A DNA stretch of 64,000 bases from an uncultured Prevotellaceae bacterium (GTDB taxonomy: Bacteria > Bacteroidota > Bacteroidia > Bacteroidales > Bacteroidaceae): assembly GCA_945865175.1 (NCBI GenBank), contig CAMBDA010000007.1, forward strand, positions 1 through 64,000, in the 5' to 3' direction. Under the pieces are notes generated by a model. It was not told the origin of the DNA. It searched no databases and saw nothing but the letters and a program-made list of their open reading frames with translations. Each line of letters starts with the position of its first letter. The first letter of the stretch is position 1. The position numbers and the translations under genes were made by a program. This document shows, piece after piece, positions 1-7,512 of this stretch.

Positions 1-547
1 TTTCAGCTGTTTTACTTGTGTCTGATGAAAGAATCCTTTCACAAAGGGTCTCACATTTGCGAGCTGTTGCATTATTCAAAAGTTGATTGACTAATGTTAA
101 TATAACTTGTAATGCTTGCTCATGCTCATTGTCAGCCATTGAAATTACAAATGAATATTTGGCTCGTCCAACAAGTTTGTCCATAGCACGTCCAGAACGA
201 TAAATGGCATCGCCATCCATCATATCTAAGCCACGGTCAAGAGTCTTCATCTCACCGATGCCTATAGCTATCCTAAGGCCATACCTATTAAAACGTTTGT
301 CTTCTTGTATATTGCTAGGTTCAAATGATTTAACCCACGTTTTCAGAATCAGTGCCACTTCAAAAGCATCTTCGGGCCTGCTCATGATACATTCGATAGA
401 GTCGCCTTTAACAATACGCCCCCAAAAGCCTTGATAACGTCTTTCAAGAATGTTTAGGCACTTCTTCAACTTTTCGTTGAGCTCAATCATCGACTCCCGA
501 GAGAGAGAAGTTGATGAAACTACATCAGCAGATATTGCAGCATACAT
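1..547 (-). CDS. SatD-like / class III cyclase-homology protein, 3' part outside window
   Basis: The frame is open from an ATG at 547 to the window edge, giving 182 N-terminal residues without a stop. The fold signature is that of class III nucleotide cyclases: an ADVVSST motif near residue 8 (first metal-binding Asp), a VKGDS motif near residue 48 (second Asp), then RIAIGIGEM and GDAIYRSGRAM in the positions where cyclases have their RIGIH and VNxAARL motifs. In Bacteroidota this arrangement is typical of SatD-family proteins, which usually carry a C-terminal winged helix and often sit beside a DUF3307 membrane protein; both would lie outside the window. Catalytic activity is not established. 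A 29-bp-period repeat lies between its promoter and start codon, which suggests autoregulation. Family assignment is moderate and the start is good. Confidence 0.6.
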   Translation of the reverse strand, partial: MYAAISADVVSSTSLSRESMIELNEKLKKCLNILERRYQGFWGRIVKGDSIECIMSRPEDAFEVALILKTWVKSFEPSNIQEDKRFNRYGLRIAIGIGEMKTLDRGLDMMDGDAIYRSGRAMDKLVGRAKYSFVISMADNEHEQALQVILTLVNQLLNNATARKCETLCERILSSDTSKTAE

Positions 548-564
548 ATATTCAATATTTTATG

Positions 565-641
565 TACAAGCTCATAGACTTGTTTGTTTTAAATACAAGT
601 TTTCTCACTTGTTTTGATGAAATACAAGTTAATTTGCTTGC
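565..641. repeat. 29-bp-period iterated operator (2.6 copies)
   Basis: TACAAG occurs at 565-570, 594-599 and 623-628, exactly 29 bp apart. ACTTGT occurs at 578-583 and 607-612, again 29 bp apart, with a degenerate third copy (GCTTGC) at 636-641. Each ACTTGT also faces the next ACAAGT as an imperfect inverted repeat, at 578-600 and 607-629. The array lies between the -7 box at 641-648 and the ATG at 547, so a bound protein would block initiation or elongation of the SatD-like gene. Confidence 0.7.
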
Positions 642-648
642 AAAGATA
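641..648 (-). promoter_or_regulatory. -7 promoter element of SatD-like gene
   Basis: On the minus strand this reads TATCTTTG, a perfect TAnnTTTG Bacteroidota -7 element. The start codon follows about 95 bases downstream, leaving room for the repeat array in the leader. Confidence 0.6.
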
Positions 649-810
649 GGAAATTTTCTTCTTACTAAGGCAAAAAGGAGATGATTTTTACACATTCTTA
701 ATTCAATTTGATGAAAATAGCACTGTTTCGCGCGTACGTAATTTAAGCAAATTTTATATAAAAATACACCTATATAACGCTAAAAGTTGCGATAATTGAA
801 AATTTATATG

Positions 811-818
811 TACATTTG
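811..818 (+). promoter_or_regulatory. -7 promoter element before folded RNA segment
   Basis: TACATTTG fits TAnnTTTG, with GTTG at 786-789 as a possible -33 element. No convincing protein gene follows; the next feature is the strongly folded segment at 891-1105. Confidence 0.4.
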
Positions 819-890
819 CAACGCATAGTGGCGATATGCCATCTTTGCACGACATATTGATAATACGAAGCGTTATGCTTCTCTTGCTAT

Positions 891-1105
891 AGGAAACCTG
901 AGAAATTTCTTAAGCATCGCAAGGGAGTATGATGGTTCGCGCATATAGCGTGGGCTGTTCTACACCATTCAAGATGCAAGGTTTTCTCAGGACCTCCTAT
1001 AGAAGAGTGGATGTAATCAGTGCCACGCTTCTGCGTAATAATAATCGTCCTATGGAGGTGCTGACGGGACACAGATATTGGAATAGCTATGGCATAAGGG
1101 ATGTT
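891..1105 (+). ncRNA. Candidate structured RNA of unknown class
   Basis: This lies in the 644-base stretch (548-1191) that has no convincing protein gene. An outer stem pairs AGGA and CCTGAGAAA (891-894, 897-905) with TTTCTCAGG and TCCT (983-991, 995-998), 13 pairs in all. Inside it GCATC (914-918) pairs with GATGC (973-977), and GATGGT (931-936) pairs with ACCATT (963-968) with one G-U. A second stem pairs AGAAGAGTGG (1001-1010) with CCACGCTTCT, nine of ten positions. Short open frames exist on both strands (929-1111 plus, 887-1072 minus) but resemble no protein family I know. I do not recognise it as tmRNA, RNase P or SRP RNA. The strand is chosen because a promoter lies at 811. Confidence 0.35.
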
Positions 1106-1162
1106 CTATAAATTAACTTGCTAATAATTAGATATTTATTTTGATATTTCGATAAAAAGTAG

Positions 1163-1170
1163 TATCTTTG
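1163..1170 (+). promoter_or_regulatory. -7 promoter element before IS5-type remnant
   Basis: TATCTTTG is a perfect -7 element, with a TTTGA-like -33 near 1139. It now drives only a transposase fragment, and could also carry transcription toward the nuclease-SLOG gene at 1607. Confidence 0.5.
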
Positions 1171-1191
1171 CAGTAGAATTCATGCAGAATT

Positions 1192-1419
1192 ATGCAGAAA
1201 TCTACTATATACCGCAAGCCGATGGGTGAAAATCTGGCAACTTGCCGCATTGAGCACATCTTCGGATTCGTAGAGGGAGCAATGAACGGCTCACTTGTTC
1301 GCAGCATCGGAATGATGCGAGCCAAAGCGGCCAACGCTCTGACAAACCTCGTCTATAACATATTCAGATATGTACAGATTAACCATTACCAGCCGCAGCT
1401 TATCACCTGCAAGGGATAA
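1192..1419 (+). pseudogene. IS5/IS4-type transposase, C-terminal remnant
   Basis: The 75 codons encode only the last part of a DDE transposase. The stretch RIEHIFGFVEGAM followed by IRTIG-like RSIGMMRAKA and LTNLVYNIFRYVQI matches the end of IS5/IS1182-type enzymes, including the glutamate of the catalytic triad (the E of IEHIF). The N-terminal three quarters are absent, so this is a decayed copy and not an active element. It sits between the folded RNA segment and the nuclease-SLOG gene. Bases 1420-1606 after it hold no gene I can support and probably include the old IS end. Confidence 0.75.
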
Positions 1420-1606
1420 TTGTGCCCATATGTGTCAAATCGTCAAAAACGACATGTCAATGAGTGGATAAACGAACACAATCGATAGCCGAAGTCCTCA
1501 GATGAGCGACTGTTTCCGAAAGATTGAGTCTGGCGGAACGGCTTCCACTCGAATTTATGAATTAATAGAACCTACCTAAAGTGTATTAGCATATAAATAA
1601 GATCTC

Positions 1607-3037
1607 ATGGCAGAAATAAAGTACCAATATGCTTATGATGAAGACGGAAAGCTCGTTTCTATTGATGACTACACCAAGGAAACGAGCAAATTTCATGTAT
1701 TCAGGTGTATCGGTTGTGGGAAAGAATTGCTTCCCAGAGCCATAGGAAGCAAATGTCGGAAAGCACATTTCTATCACAAAGAGTTGGTGGAATGTTCTGG
1801 AGAGACATACATACATAAATTAGGCAAATTGCTTATTAAGAAGAAATTCGACGAATCGGAGCAGTTTTTGATTTCATATCGAGTATCTAAAGAATGTAGT
1901 GTTAAAGGATGCCGGTTGAGAAATGTAAACTGCCATAAGGATTATGTCGATTTGACGGTAGACCTCAAACGATATTATGATACCTGTGCTGAGGAACAAG
2001 AAATTGACGGCTTCATCGCAGACTTACTATTGACCAATTCAAAGAAGGCAGACATCCCCCCTGTACTGATAGAGATATGCGTTACACATCCCTGCGATGA
2101 CGAGAAGAGGAAATCTGGTTTAAAAATCATTGAGGTAACCATAAAGAAAGAGCAAGAGGTGAATGAAATCTTCACTCATGGTGTCCTTGTTGAACCAATG
2201 TTTGGACCTTTGAGAAAGAAAAACATCGAGTTCATTTCATTCAAAAGGACTCTGGAAGAGAAAATGGTGTCTCCTATCTCCAGATACGTATTTAACCCTT
2301 CACAGAATGTCAACGGCTATATCACAGAAATAGATTGCCAAACGGCGGACTACAAGACCTTGAAGGACTCTGAGGTTGAACTAAACATTGTACGAGTTCA
2401 GCCTTGCAGAGATTATGGAATTTGGTTGCCATTACAGTGGATGTCTAAATATAAGCACTTACGCCGATGCAATCTGTGCAAGTTCTATTTTGCTACTCAA
2501 TACGAAAATACTGCGATTTGCCGTTTAAGTAGGAAATATGGCAAACCCGCATATCCTAAAATGGATGACGCTGTAAATTGTAGGAGCTATAATACACGGG
2601 AAGAAACATTCTTTATGAATGAACTTGATCGGTATCACATCGAAGAAATCATAGCCATACCTTATAATGTGAAAGAGCAGTATAGAGTTGTCATTGCAGG
2701 AAGTAGTTCTTTTTGTGACAGCAAGTTGTTTGAGGATAAATGCAATCATTTCCTATCGGCAAAAATGGAATCGCATAAGGTGGTATTCCTTTCTGGCACT
2801 TCAAAGCAGATTACGGAAATTATGAAATCTTATGCATCCTCCCATGGAATTAACGTCGAAGAACATCCTGCAGATTGGGATAGGTACGGCAACGAAGCCG
2901 GCTATCTCTCAAATGACGAAATGCTTAAGCACGCAGATGCGTTAATTGCCTTTTGGGATGGAAAAGGACGCAAGACGGGTGCATTGATTCAGTCTGCAAA
3001 AACTAAAGGAATCAAAGTGGCAGTGGTAAAATATTAA
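1607..3037 (+). CDS. CoiA-like nuclease fused to a SLOG-domain nucleotide sensor
   Basis: The 476-residue protein has three recognisable parts. Residues 34-70 form a CoiA-type zinc knuckle (C34xxC37, HFYH at 54-57, C63, then ETYIHKLGK). Residues about 115-175 look like a PD-(D/E)XK nuclease core: DGFIADLLL followed by a VLIEI strand and THPCDD. A second cysteine cluster (CNLC, then two more cysteines, about 287-330) may bind another metal. Residues about 360-476 match the SLOG/DUF2493 Rossmann fold: RVVIAGSSSF, VVFLSGTS, HADALIAFWDGKGRKTG and IKVAVVKY. SLOG domains are known to bind or process nucleotide-derived ligands and CoiA acts on incoming DNA, so a ligand-gated nuclease is inferred. 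The gene stands alone between IS remnants, which fits horizontal transfer. The domain calls are good; the function is not known. Confidence 0.7.
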   Translation: MAEIKYQYAYDEDGKLVSIDDYTKETSKFHVFRCIGCGKELLPRAIGSKCRKAHFYHKELVECSGETYIHKLGKLLIKKKFDESEQFLISYRVSKECSVKGCRLRNVNCHKDYVDLTVDLKRYYDTCAEEQEIDGFIADLLLTNSKKADIPPVLIEICVTHPCDDEKRKSGLKIIEVTIKKEQEVNEIFTHGVLVEPMFGPLRKKNIEFISFKRTLEEKMVSPISRYVFNPSQNVNGYITEIDCQTADYKTLKDSEVELNIVRVQPCRDYGIWLPLQWMSKYKHLRRCNLCKFYFATQYENTAICRLSRKYGKPAYPKMDDAVNCRSYNTREETFFMNELDRYHIEEIIAIPYNVKEQYRVVIAGSSSFCDSKLFEDKCNHFLSAKMESHKVVFLSGTSKQITEIMKSYASSHGINVEEHPADWDRYGNEAGYLSNDEMLKHADALIAFWDGKGRKTGALIQSAKTKGIKVAVVKY

Positions 3038-3169
3038 AATAAGAGTATTTATAATGGGCGTACTCCAGACCATATCCAAATTCTTTGAAGGGAAGCCTAT
3101 ATAACCTCAAACAAAAAAGGGAATTCAGTCTATTGGTACAATGATGTGTTGTCTGAAACTTTGATTTGA

Positions 3170-3730
3170 TTATTGACCATAATACCGTGCTATTAGCAAG
3201 GCCATACTCCCTGCCACTACAGAGAACCCGATGGTAAAGAAGAACCAAAAGAACCACTGTGCATAGTGCCCGAGGTAACAGCCATCATACTCCTTGTATC
3301 GCTTCTGAACCTTCTTGCGTTCTTCGGCAAACATACCATTGACCTCACGGATATGTTCCTGCATCTTGGCAAGCATCCATTTGTGTTCCTGGTCAAACAA
3401 GTCTTGAATCTTCTGCCAGTCAACATCAGCCACATTCACTGAGACCTTCAACTTTGTGGGTGCGTCTTCAAGAACTTTGTCAATATGCGTATTGATGGCA
3501 TCAACTTTGCCACGGATGTCTGTGACAGCAGAGTCCAGTTTCCTTTCGCATCGCTGATACTGCTGGATGGCAGACTCCAGTTGAAGAGTGGCATTGATCC
3601 AAGTATTTGGTAAGCCATCAGTAAACCCCGTATTGTGAGATTCGTTTAGAGTCTCCAAGACTCTCGGAGGAATTTCCAAGATTTCTGTCAGAGTCTTGGA
3701 AAAAGTCCAAGATTTCCGGAGGATTCTCAA
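3170..3730 (-). CDS. Membrane-anchored coiled-coil protein, function unknown
   Basis: This 186-residue protein has a long charged helical middle (about residues 45-140) rich in Glu, Gln, Lys and heptad hydrophobics, followed by one strongly hydrophobic segment near residues 155-180 (WFFWFFFTIGFSVVAG) and a short basic tail. It has no signal peptide, so it is probably tail-anchored with the coiled coil in the cytoplasm. Such proteins accompany mobilization genes in Bacteroidota elements, but no relaxase is present, so that link is only a guess. It begins six bases after the decayed IS66 transposase, and its first 40 codons contain short internal repeats (TCCAAGA/CGGAGGA). Bases 3038-3169, between its end and the converging nuclease gene, hold nothing I can identify. 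Confidence 0.5.
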   Translation of the reverse strand: MRILRKSWTFSKTLTEILEIPPRVLETLNESHNTGFTDGLPNTWINATLQLESAIQQYQRCERKLDSAVTDIRGKVDAINTHIDKVLEDAPTKLKVSVNVADVDWQKIQDLFDQEHKWMLAKMQEHIREVNGMFAEERKKVQKRYKEYDGCYLGHYAQWFFWFFFTIGFSVVAGSMALLIARYYGQ

Positions 3731-3736
3731 AGTTTG

Positions 3737-4290
3737 TTAGAGTTGCCCCGCCTGCTTTAGTCTGTGAGGCAGCAGTTCCATCAGATCGAGGGAGTAATCG
3801 TTGTCGTAGTCATGGACGTGCGTGAAAAAGTAATTCAGCCATTTACGGACATCGACTTCGGCCAGTTTGCAACAGCCCATGAAGGTGTAGATGATGGCAG
3901 CGTCTTCAGCGGCATCATGATTACCACAGAATAAAAAGTTCTTACGTCCGATTGCCAGCGGTCTTACGCCGCTCATAACTGGTACCTTCCTCGTCAGCTA
4001 TAGTCTCCACATTGTATAGCATGCCTATCTGTTCAAGCCCATACCCGGCACGTTCTTTGTCATGTTTTAGGGCACGGTCCAGATATCTGCGCAATGTGCG
4101 CCCAGCAGCACAGAATCATCACCCCGTCGAGTTTGTCCAACAGGCCATATACACCGTATCCGTCTACTCCCAAGGCTCCCTTGAATTTGGCAAAGAACTG
4201 AAGCGCGACCTCCTTTCCCCGCGAGCCCTCATGGTAATGGAAGAGTACCAGGGGCTCGGTTATCGCTCGAACGAGCTGCAACAACTTCAA
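3737..4290 (-). pseudogene. IS66-type transposase remnant (tnpC), frameshifted and internally deleted
   Basis: Two minus-strand frames carry IS66 TnpC sequence. The upstream piece (4060-4290) has FHYHEGSRG, FKGALGVDGYGVY and CCWAHI, the region around a catalytic Asp. The downstream piece (3737-3976) has RPLAIGRKNFLF and the C-terminal helix ending at LLPHRLK. Between them a third frame still reads RALKHDKERAGYGLEQIG, so at least one frameshift is present. About 100 residues normally lying before RPLAIGRKN are missing, and so is the whole N-terminal half. It is inactive. Its left neighbour starts directly after it and its right neighbour, an AAA ATPase, is cut short beside it. Confidence 0.8.
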
Positions 4291-4345
4291 CTACAACTTG
4301 CTACCGCATATTTACCAATGAGGAGTATAGATGCGGTTATAAATG

Positions 4346-5143
4346 TTATGTATTTATCCAATTCACTTCTTCTAACTTCCATTTTTCGATTTCTGCCATT
4401 CTGTCTTCATCTCCCTCTTTGTTTTTGCCCAAATAACAAGATAGATGCTCTTTGTTTATGTAGTATAAAAAAAGCAAGAGGCTCTTTGCTGTCTGTACCT
4501 TTTCTTGTTTTGTGAAATAAGGAGTAATAGTATTTAATGCGTACACACGCTCCTCCATATGGCTTTCTCCATTTAATGCCAATCTACACATAAAGTTCTC
4601 ATAGTACTTTCGCTTCTCTTCCGAAATAGCATTAAGCACGCCCTTACGACACATCATTTCTTCAAGACTCGTATTATAGCAAAAACTTGAAAAAGCTTCG
4701 GTATCATTTGCATTTTCGTATTTTTCTTTCAGGGCAGTTTGCTCTACGACCTTACTATCAACGACCGTCCCTTCTGCTTTTTTGGTTGTGATTTGTGTAT
4801 CCAAATCTACCTGTTCACCCATCATCACAATGGTTTCTAACCCATTGCCTTTTGTTCTTACATTCTCTTGTACAAACTCTTCATCGAAAATGAATACAGA
4901 AGGCTTCTTTTCTTCTGGAATGACAGCATCAGAAGTGACAATATAAGGTACAGCCATTTCCCCCTCTTGTGGCTTAGAGTCCTTACCAACCAATTGTCGT
5001 ATGGCTTTAGCAATGGAGGTTTTTCCACTACCGTTTCGTCCATATATAATACTCAAACACTGATTTGAGTCAAATAAGTCAAGCTCTGAGGATGGTTCAA
5101 AATAGCCACCTTCAATCTGTATCTTTTTAAAATTCTCGAACAT
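4346..5143 (-). CDS. Truncated AAA_13-type ATPase (PrrC/RloC-like N-terminal part)
   Basis: The first 200 residues resemble AAA_13 ATPases such as PrrC and RloC. The Walker A motif is intact (GRNGSGKTS, residues 35-43), followed by VFIFDEEFVQENV and a charged coiled-coil-like stretch. These families are usually 500-800 residues, with a second half holding the ABC signature and Walker B motifs; here the protein ends at 265 residues beside the IS66 remnant. Loss of the C-terminal half means it is probably not functional as an ATPase. It starts 17 bases after the stop of the AAA protein encoded upstream (5161-6591) and so shares its transcript. Anticodon-nuclease function is known for some relatives but cannot be claimed here. 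Confidence 0.6.
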   Translation of the reverse strand: MFENFKKIQIEGGYFEPSSELDLFDSNQCLSIIYGRNGSGKTSIAKAIRQLVGKDSKPQEGEMAVPYIVTSDAVIPEEKKPSVFIFDEEFVQENVRTKGNGLETIVMMGEQVDLDTQITTKKAEGTVVDSKVVEQTALKEKYENANDTEAFSSFCYNTSLEEMMCRKGVLNAISEEKRKYYENFMCRLALNGESHMEERVYALNTITPYFTKQEKVQTAKSLLLFLYYINKEHLSCYLGKNKEGDEDRMAEIEKWKLEEVNWINT

Positions 5144-5160
5144 AGCAAATCAATCGTTTT

Positions 5161-6591
5161 TTATAGTTCGTACAAATCGTCCAGTTGTATTTCAGATTGA
5201 ACGTCACCCCAATATTCATTCCGAGTTAGACCATCAGTGGTGACCATGATGGAATGAATGGCTTTCTTTGTGCCTGTTACAGACTGGAATACAATACGTT
5301 TGCGGGTAAGTTCACTTGCATAATCGGAAGTGATGGTGTATGGATTCTTCGAGTATTTCATTTCGCATATATCAATTATTCCATCGCTCCGGTCTATAAG
5401 CAGGTCTATCTGAACTCCCGGTCTATCGATGTTTTCATCTGGCAAGCAACGCCATGCATATTCGTTTGTCAGTATTCCGCTAATACCAAGCTTCTTCTTA
5501 ATCTGGTCAACATGCCATAGGCAGGTGCGCTCAAATGCTAAGCCACACCAAGTGTTATACTTCGGTGTTCCCAACATTGATCGCCAATAGTTTGAGCCTT
5601 GACGTACTCCGTCTATGTATTCGTAATAGAATAATGTATAATGGTCTATTAGCTGGAAGATGTCCGATTTTGTCCGATACCCCATCATAGTGTAACTACG
5701 AATAAAGCCACACCACTCCAAATCTTTCAGAATGTCAGAAAATGCTCCATTGTCTTCAAATTTTCCTGCTGTCAACAACTCTTGTCGTGTCATGCCCATC
5801 TTTTTCTTAGCCAATAACTCAATAACGCGAACGTATGGTTCTGGCTTTTTGAACAAAGAAGCATATAGCATCTCAAACTCATCATGCAACTCTCCGTTAG
5901 GCGAAAAAAACAGTCTATCTATCTCGGCAGTTATGCTTGTTCCTTTCTGCAACAAGCTCCAATAATATGGTACACCGCCAAATATCATATAGGCTTCCAA
6001 CATCTGCTTGCGATTCAACACGAGACCTCTTGACTGAGCTAACTTCTCGCATAATCCCAGAGGGAAAGGATTAAGTGATATACGATGGTTCAAGCGATTG
6101 TGCAGACCTCCTTTATTCTTAATGATTTTCTTCACCATCCATGAAGTGCTACTTCCGCATACCACAAAAACAATATCTTTTCGTGCAGATGCCCATCCGT
6201 TCCAAAATGATTCCAGCTCTGATAAAAATCCAGAGCGTGGTGCATCCATCCATGGAAGCTCGTCAAGGAAAACAACCTTTTTGCCTTCAGGCAGACTCAT
6301 AATAAATCGTTTGAGTTCACTGAAAGCATCGCCCCAATTGGTTAGTTCCGGAGTATCTTTCTGCCCATGTTCTTTGAGGGCACGACGGAAACGTACCAAC
6401 TGCTTTCTTGCAGTCAAATTTGCAGCGCCAGTAAATTGAAAGTCGAATCGGTTTTCAAAGGATTCTCTGATTAGAAAAGTCTTGCCAACACGACGTCTTC
6501 CATACACTGCAATAAACTGAGAGTACTCTTCGTTGAGAGCATTCTGCAATACTTGTTTTTCTTTTTCTCGACCAATCAGCATGGCATCCAT
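5161..6591 (-). CDS. AAA ATPase of the ATPase_2/DUF234 (COG1672) type
   Basis: The N-terminal domain is a P-loop ATPase with GRRRVGKTFLI (Walker A), VVFLDELPWM (Walker B) and VVCGSSTSWM (sensor region). A winged-helix middle follows (about residues 255-320), and the C-terminal domain resembles a PD-(D/E)XK fold, with VQIDLLIDR and IDICEMKYSK carrying the Asp and E-x-K pattern. This domain order is typical of archaeal-type ATPase_2 proteins, common in defence and mobile islands, whose biochemical role is largely unknown. I place the start at ATG 6591 rather than 6639, because the -7 box TATCTTTG (6610-6617, minus strand) lies inside the longer frame. The truncated AAA_13 gene follows in the same transcript. 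Confidence 0.75.
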   Translation of the reverse strand: MDAMLIGREKEKQVLQNALNEEYSQFIAVYGRRRVGKTFLIRESFENRFDFQFTGAANLTARKQLVRFRRALKEHGQKDTPELTNWGDAFSELKRFIMSLPEGKKVVFLDELPWMDAPRSGFLSELESFWNGWASARKDIVFVVCGSSTSWMVKKIIKNKGGLHNRLNHRISLNPFPLGLCEKLAQSRGLVLNRKQMLEAYMIFGGVPYYWSLLQKGTSITAEIDRLFFSPNGELHDEFEMLYASLFKKPEPYVRVIELLAKKKMGMTRQELLTAGKFEDNGAFSDILKDLEWCGFIRSYTMMGYRTKSDIFQLIDHYTLFYYEYIDGVRQGSNYWRSMLGTPKYNTWCGLAFERTCLWHVDQIKKKLGISGILTNEYAWRCLPDENIDRPGVQIDLLIDRSDGIIDICEMKYSKNPYTITSDYASELTRKRIVFQSVTGTKKAIHSIMVTTDGLTRNEYWGDVQSEIQLDDLYEL

Positions 6592-6609
6592 TAATTTTGA
6601 ATTACGCCA

Positions 6610-6617
6610 CAAAGATA
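6610..6617 (-). promoter_or_regulatory. -7 promoter element of the AAA gene pair
   Basis: It reads TATCTTTG on the minus strand, about 20 bases upstream of the ATG at 6591. It excludes the longer open frame as the start and leaves a very short leader. Confidence 0.6.
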
Positions 6618-6834
6618 ATACTTTTTCGTAAGAAAACAAGCGGAAAGATAAGAAAAAACAAAGATTCCGCTGATTTATTGACGAAACAAACGGGCTTAGG
6701 GTATCATTTTTGGACTAATTAGGGTCTGCTGAATTAATTTCTGGTCACAGACAGAGTATAGCAGACGTAATTCCTCATAGCAACGATGGCGATGAAAATC
6801 CTCCTTATTTCGGTCAGGGCAAGACAAAATTCCC

Positions 6835-7173
6835 TCAGGAACTTATACAGGGAAAAGCGATGCTTTTGATTCCTTTCTCTATGGCTATCTGCAGAGCAGT
6901 CGTGTAGCAGGAGCCGAGCAGTTGCGGCTCGTCGCCTCTACCATGATAGACTGGGCCAACCGTGTGAATGATATATTTGCAGGGCAAATTGTATGCGTCC
7001 GTTATCTTACTCTGCCCGGTTTTACAGCCGCCCAATGTCATGCATTCCTTCAAGAGTTCCGGACTGGTTGCACGATGAATGGCTCCATCAACCCCACCAC
7101 CGCCAGGCAAGGACCGGTTGGCTGCGTTTACGATGGCGTCCACTTTCAGTGTGGTGATGTTACAGGCTCTCAT
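6835..7173 (-). pseudogene. Macro-domain (ADP-ribose-binding) protein, 3' truncated
   Basis: The 112 residues are a clear macro domain of the YmdB/MacroD type: [39 protein letters not shown] and YIIHTVGPV. These enzymes remove ADP-ribose or deacetylate O-acetyl-ADP-ribose, and are often near toxin or phage-defence genes. The protein stops at AFPCISS, exactly where family members continue with STGVYG(F/Y)P, the loop that closes over the ligand, and the last 50-60 residues are missing in all three minus-strand frames. Bases 6640-6834, downstream, contain no recognisable remainder. It is probably a broken gene at a rearrangement point just inside the island edge. Confidence 0.7.
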
Positions 7174-7246
7174 CGTATATCACAAAGTTGTTAACACCTT
7201 GCGAATATAATAAAAAACTGACAGATATTGAAACGGGAATTTCTGG

Positions 7247-7280
7247 AAAAAAATAAAACTCGCTGAAAAAATCAACGAGT
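7247..7280 (-). terminator. Rho-independent terminator after tRNA-Ser
   Basis: ACTCGCTGA (7258-7266) pairs with TCAACGAGT (7272-7280), nine pairs with one mismatch-type G-U, around a short A loop. Read on the minus strand the stem is followed by a run of about ten Ts (7245-7257), as expected for termination of the tRNA transcript. Confidence 0.75.
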
Positions 7281-7284
7281 TTAG

Positions 7285-7369
7285 CGGAGAGAGAGGGATT
7301 CGAACCCCCGGTGCCTCGCAGCACGCCGGTTTTCAAGACCGGTGTAATCGACCACTCTACCATCTCTCC
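7285..7369 (-). tRNA. tRNA-Ser (anticodon UGA)
   Basis: The 85-nt gene has an acceptor stem GGAGAGA/TCTCTCC with discriminator G, an anticodon stem CCGGT/ACCGG around the loop CTTGAAA (anticodon TGA, bases 7333-7335), a long serine-type variable arm and a T-loop GTTCGAATC. No CCA is encoded. It reads UCA (and other UCN) serine codons. Its 3' end faces the accessory island on the left, the usual orientation for tRNA-targeted integration. Confidence 0.95.
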
Positions 7370-7408
7370 ATACATTGGGGAAACAAGGTATTGTTCCGAA
7401 TGCGGGTG

Positions 7409-7416
7409 CAAAGGTA
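7409..7416 (-). promoter_or_regulatory. -7 promoter element of tRNA-Ser
   Basis: TACCTTTG on the minus strand, with CTTGG about 23 bases upstream as the -33 element. The tRNA 5' end follows about 40 bases downstream. Confidence 0.6.
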
Positions 7417-7512
7417 TAACATTTTTTTTATTCCACCAAGTTTTTACGCAAAAAAAATGGCAGATTGTGTGATATTTGCACATTGGAGAGCGTTGTGGCT
7501 ACATTGCCATGC

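Noticed and set aside
565-641. CRISPR-like appearance of the 29-bp repeats
   Set aside because: Only half of each unit is conserved, there are no unique spacers of constant length, and no cas gene is present.
891-1105. Retron-type msr-msd RNA
   Set aside because: No reverse transcriptase gene follows; the next coding remnant is an IS5 transposase.
887-1111. Short open frames on both strands over the folded segment
   Set aside because: Neither resembles a protein family I know, and base pairing explains the sequence better. Kept only as an RNA candidate.
3737-4290. Active IS66 element
   Set aside because: The transposase has frameshifts, an internal deletion and no N-terminal half, and no tnpA or tnpB genes accompany it.
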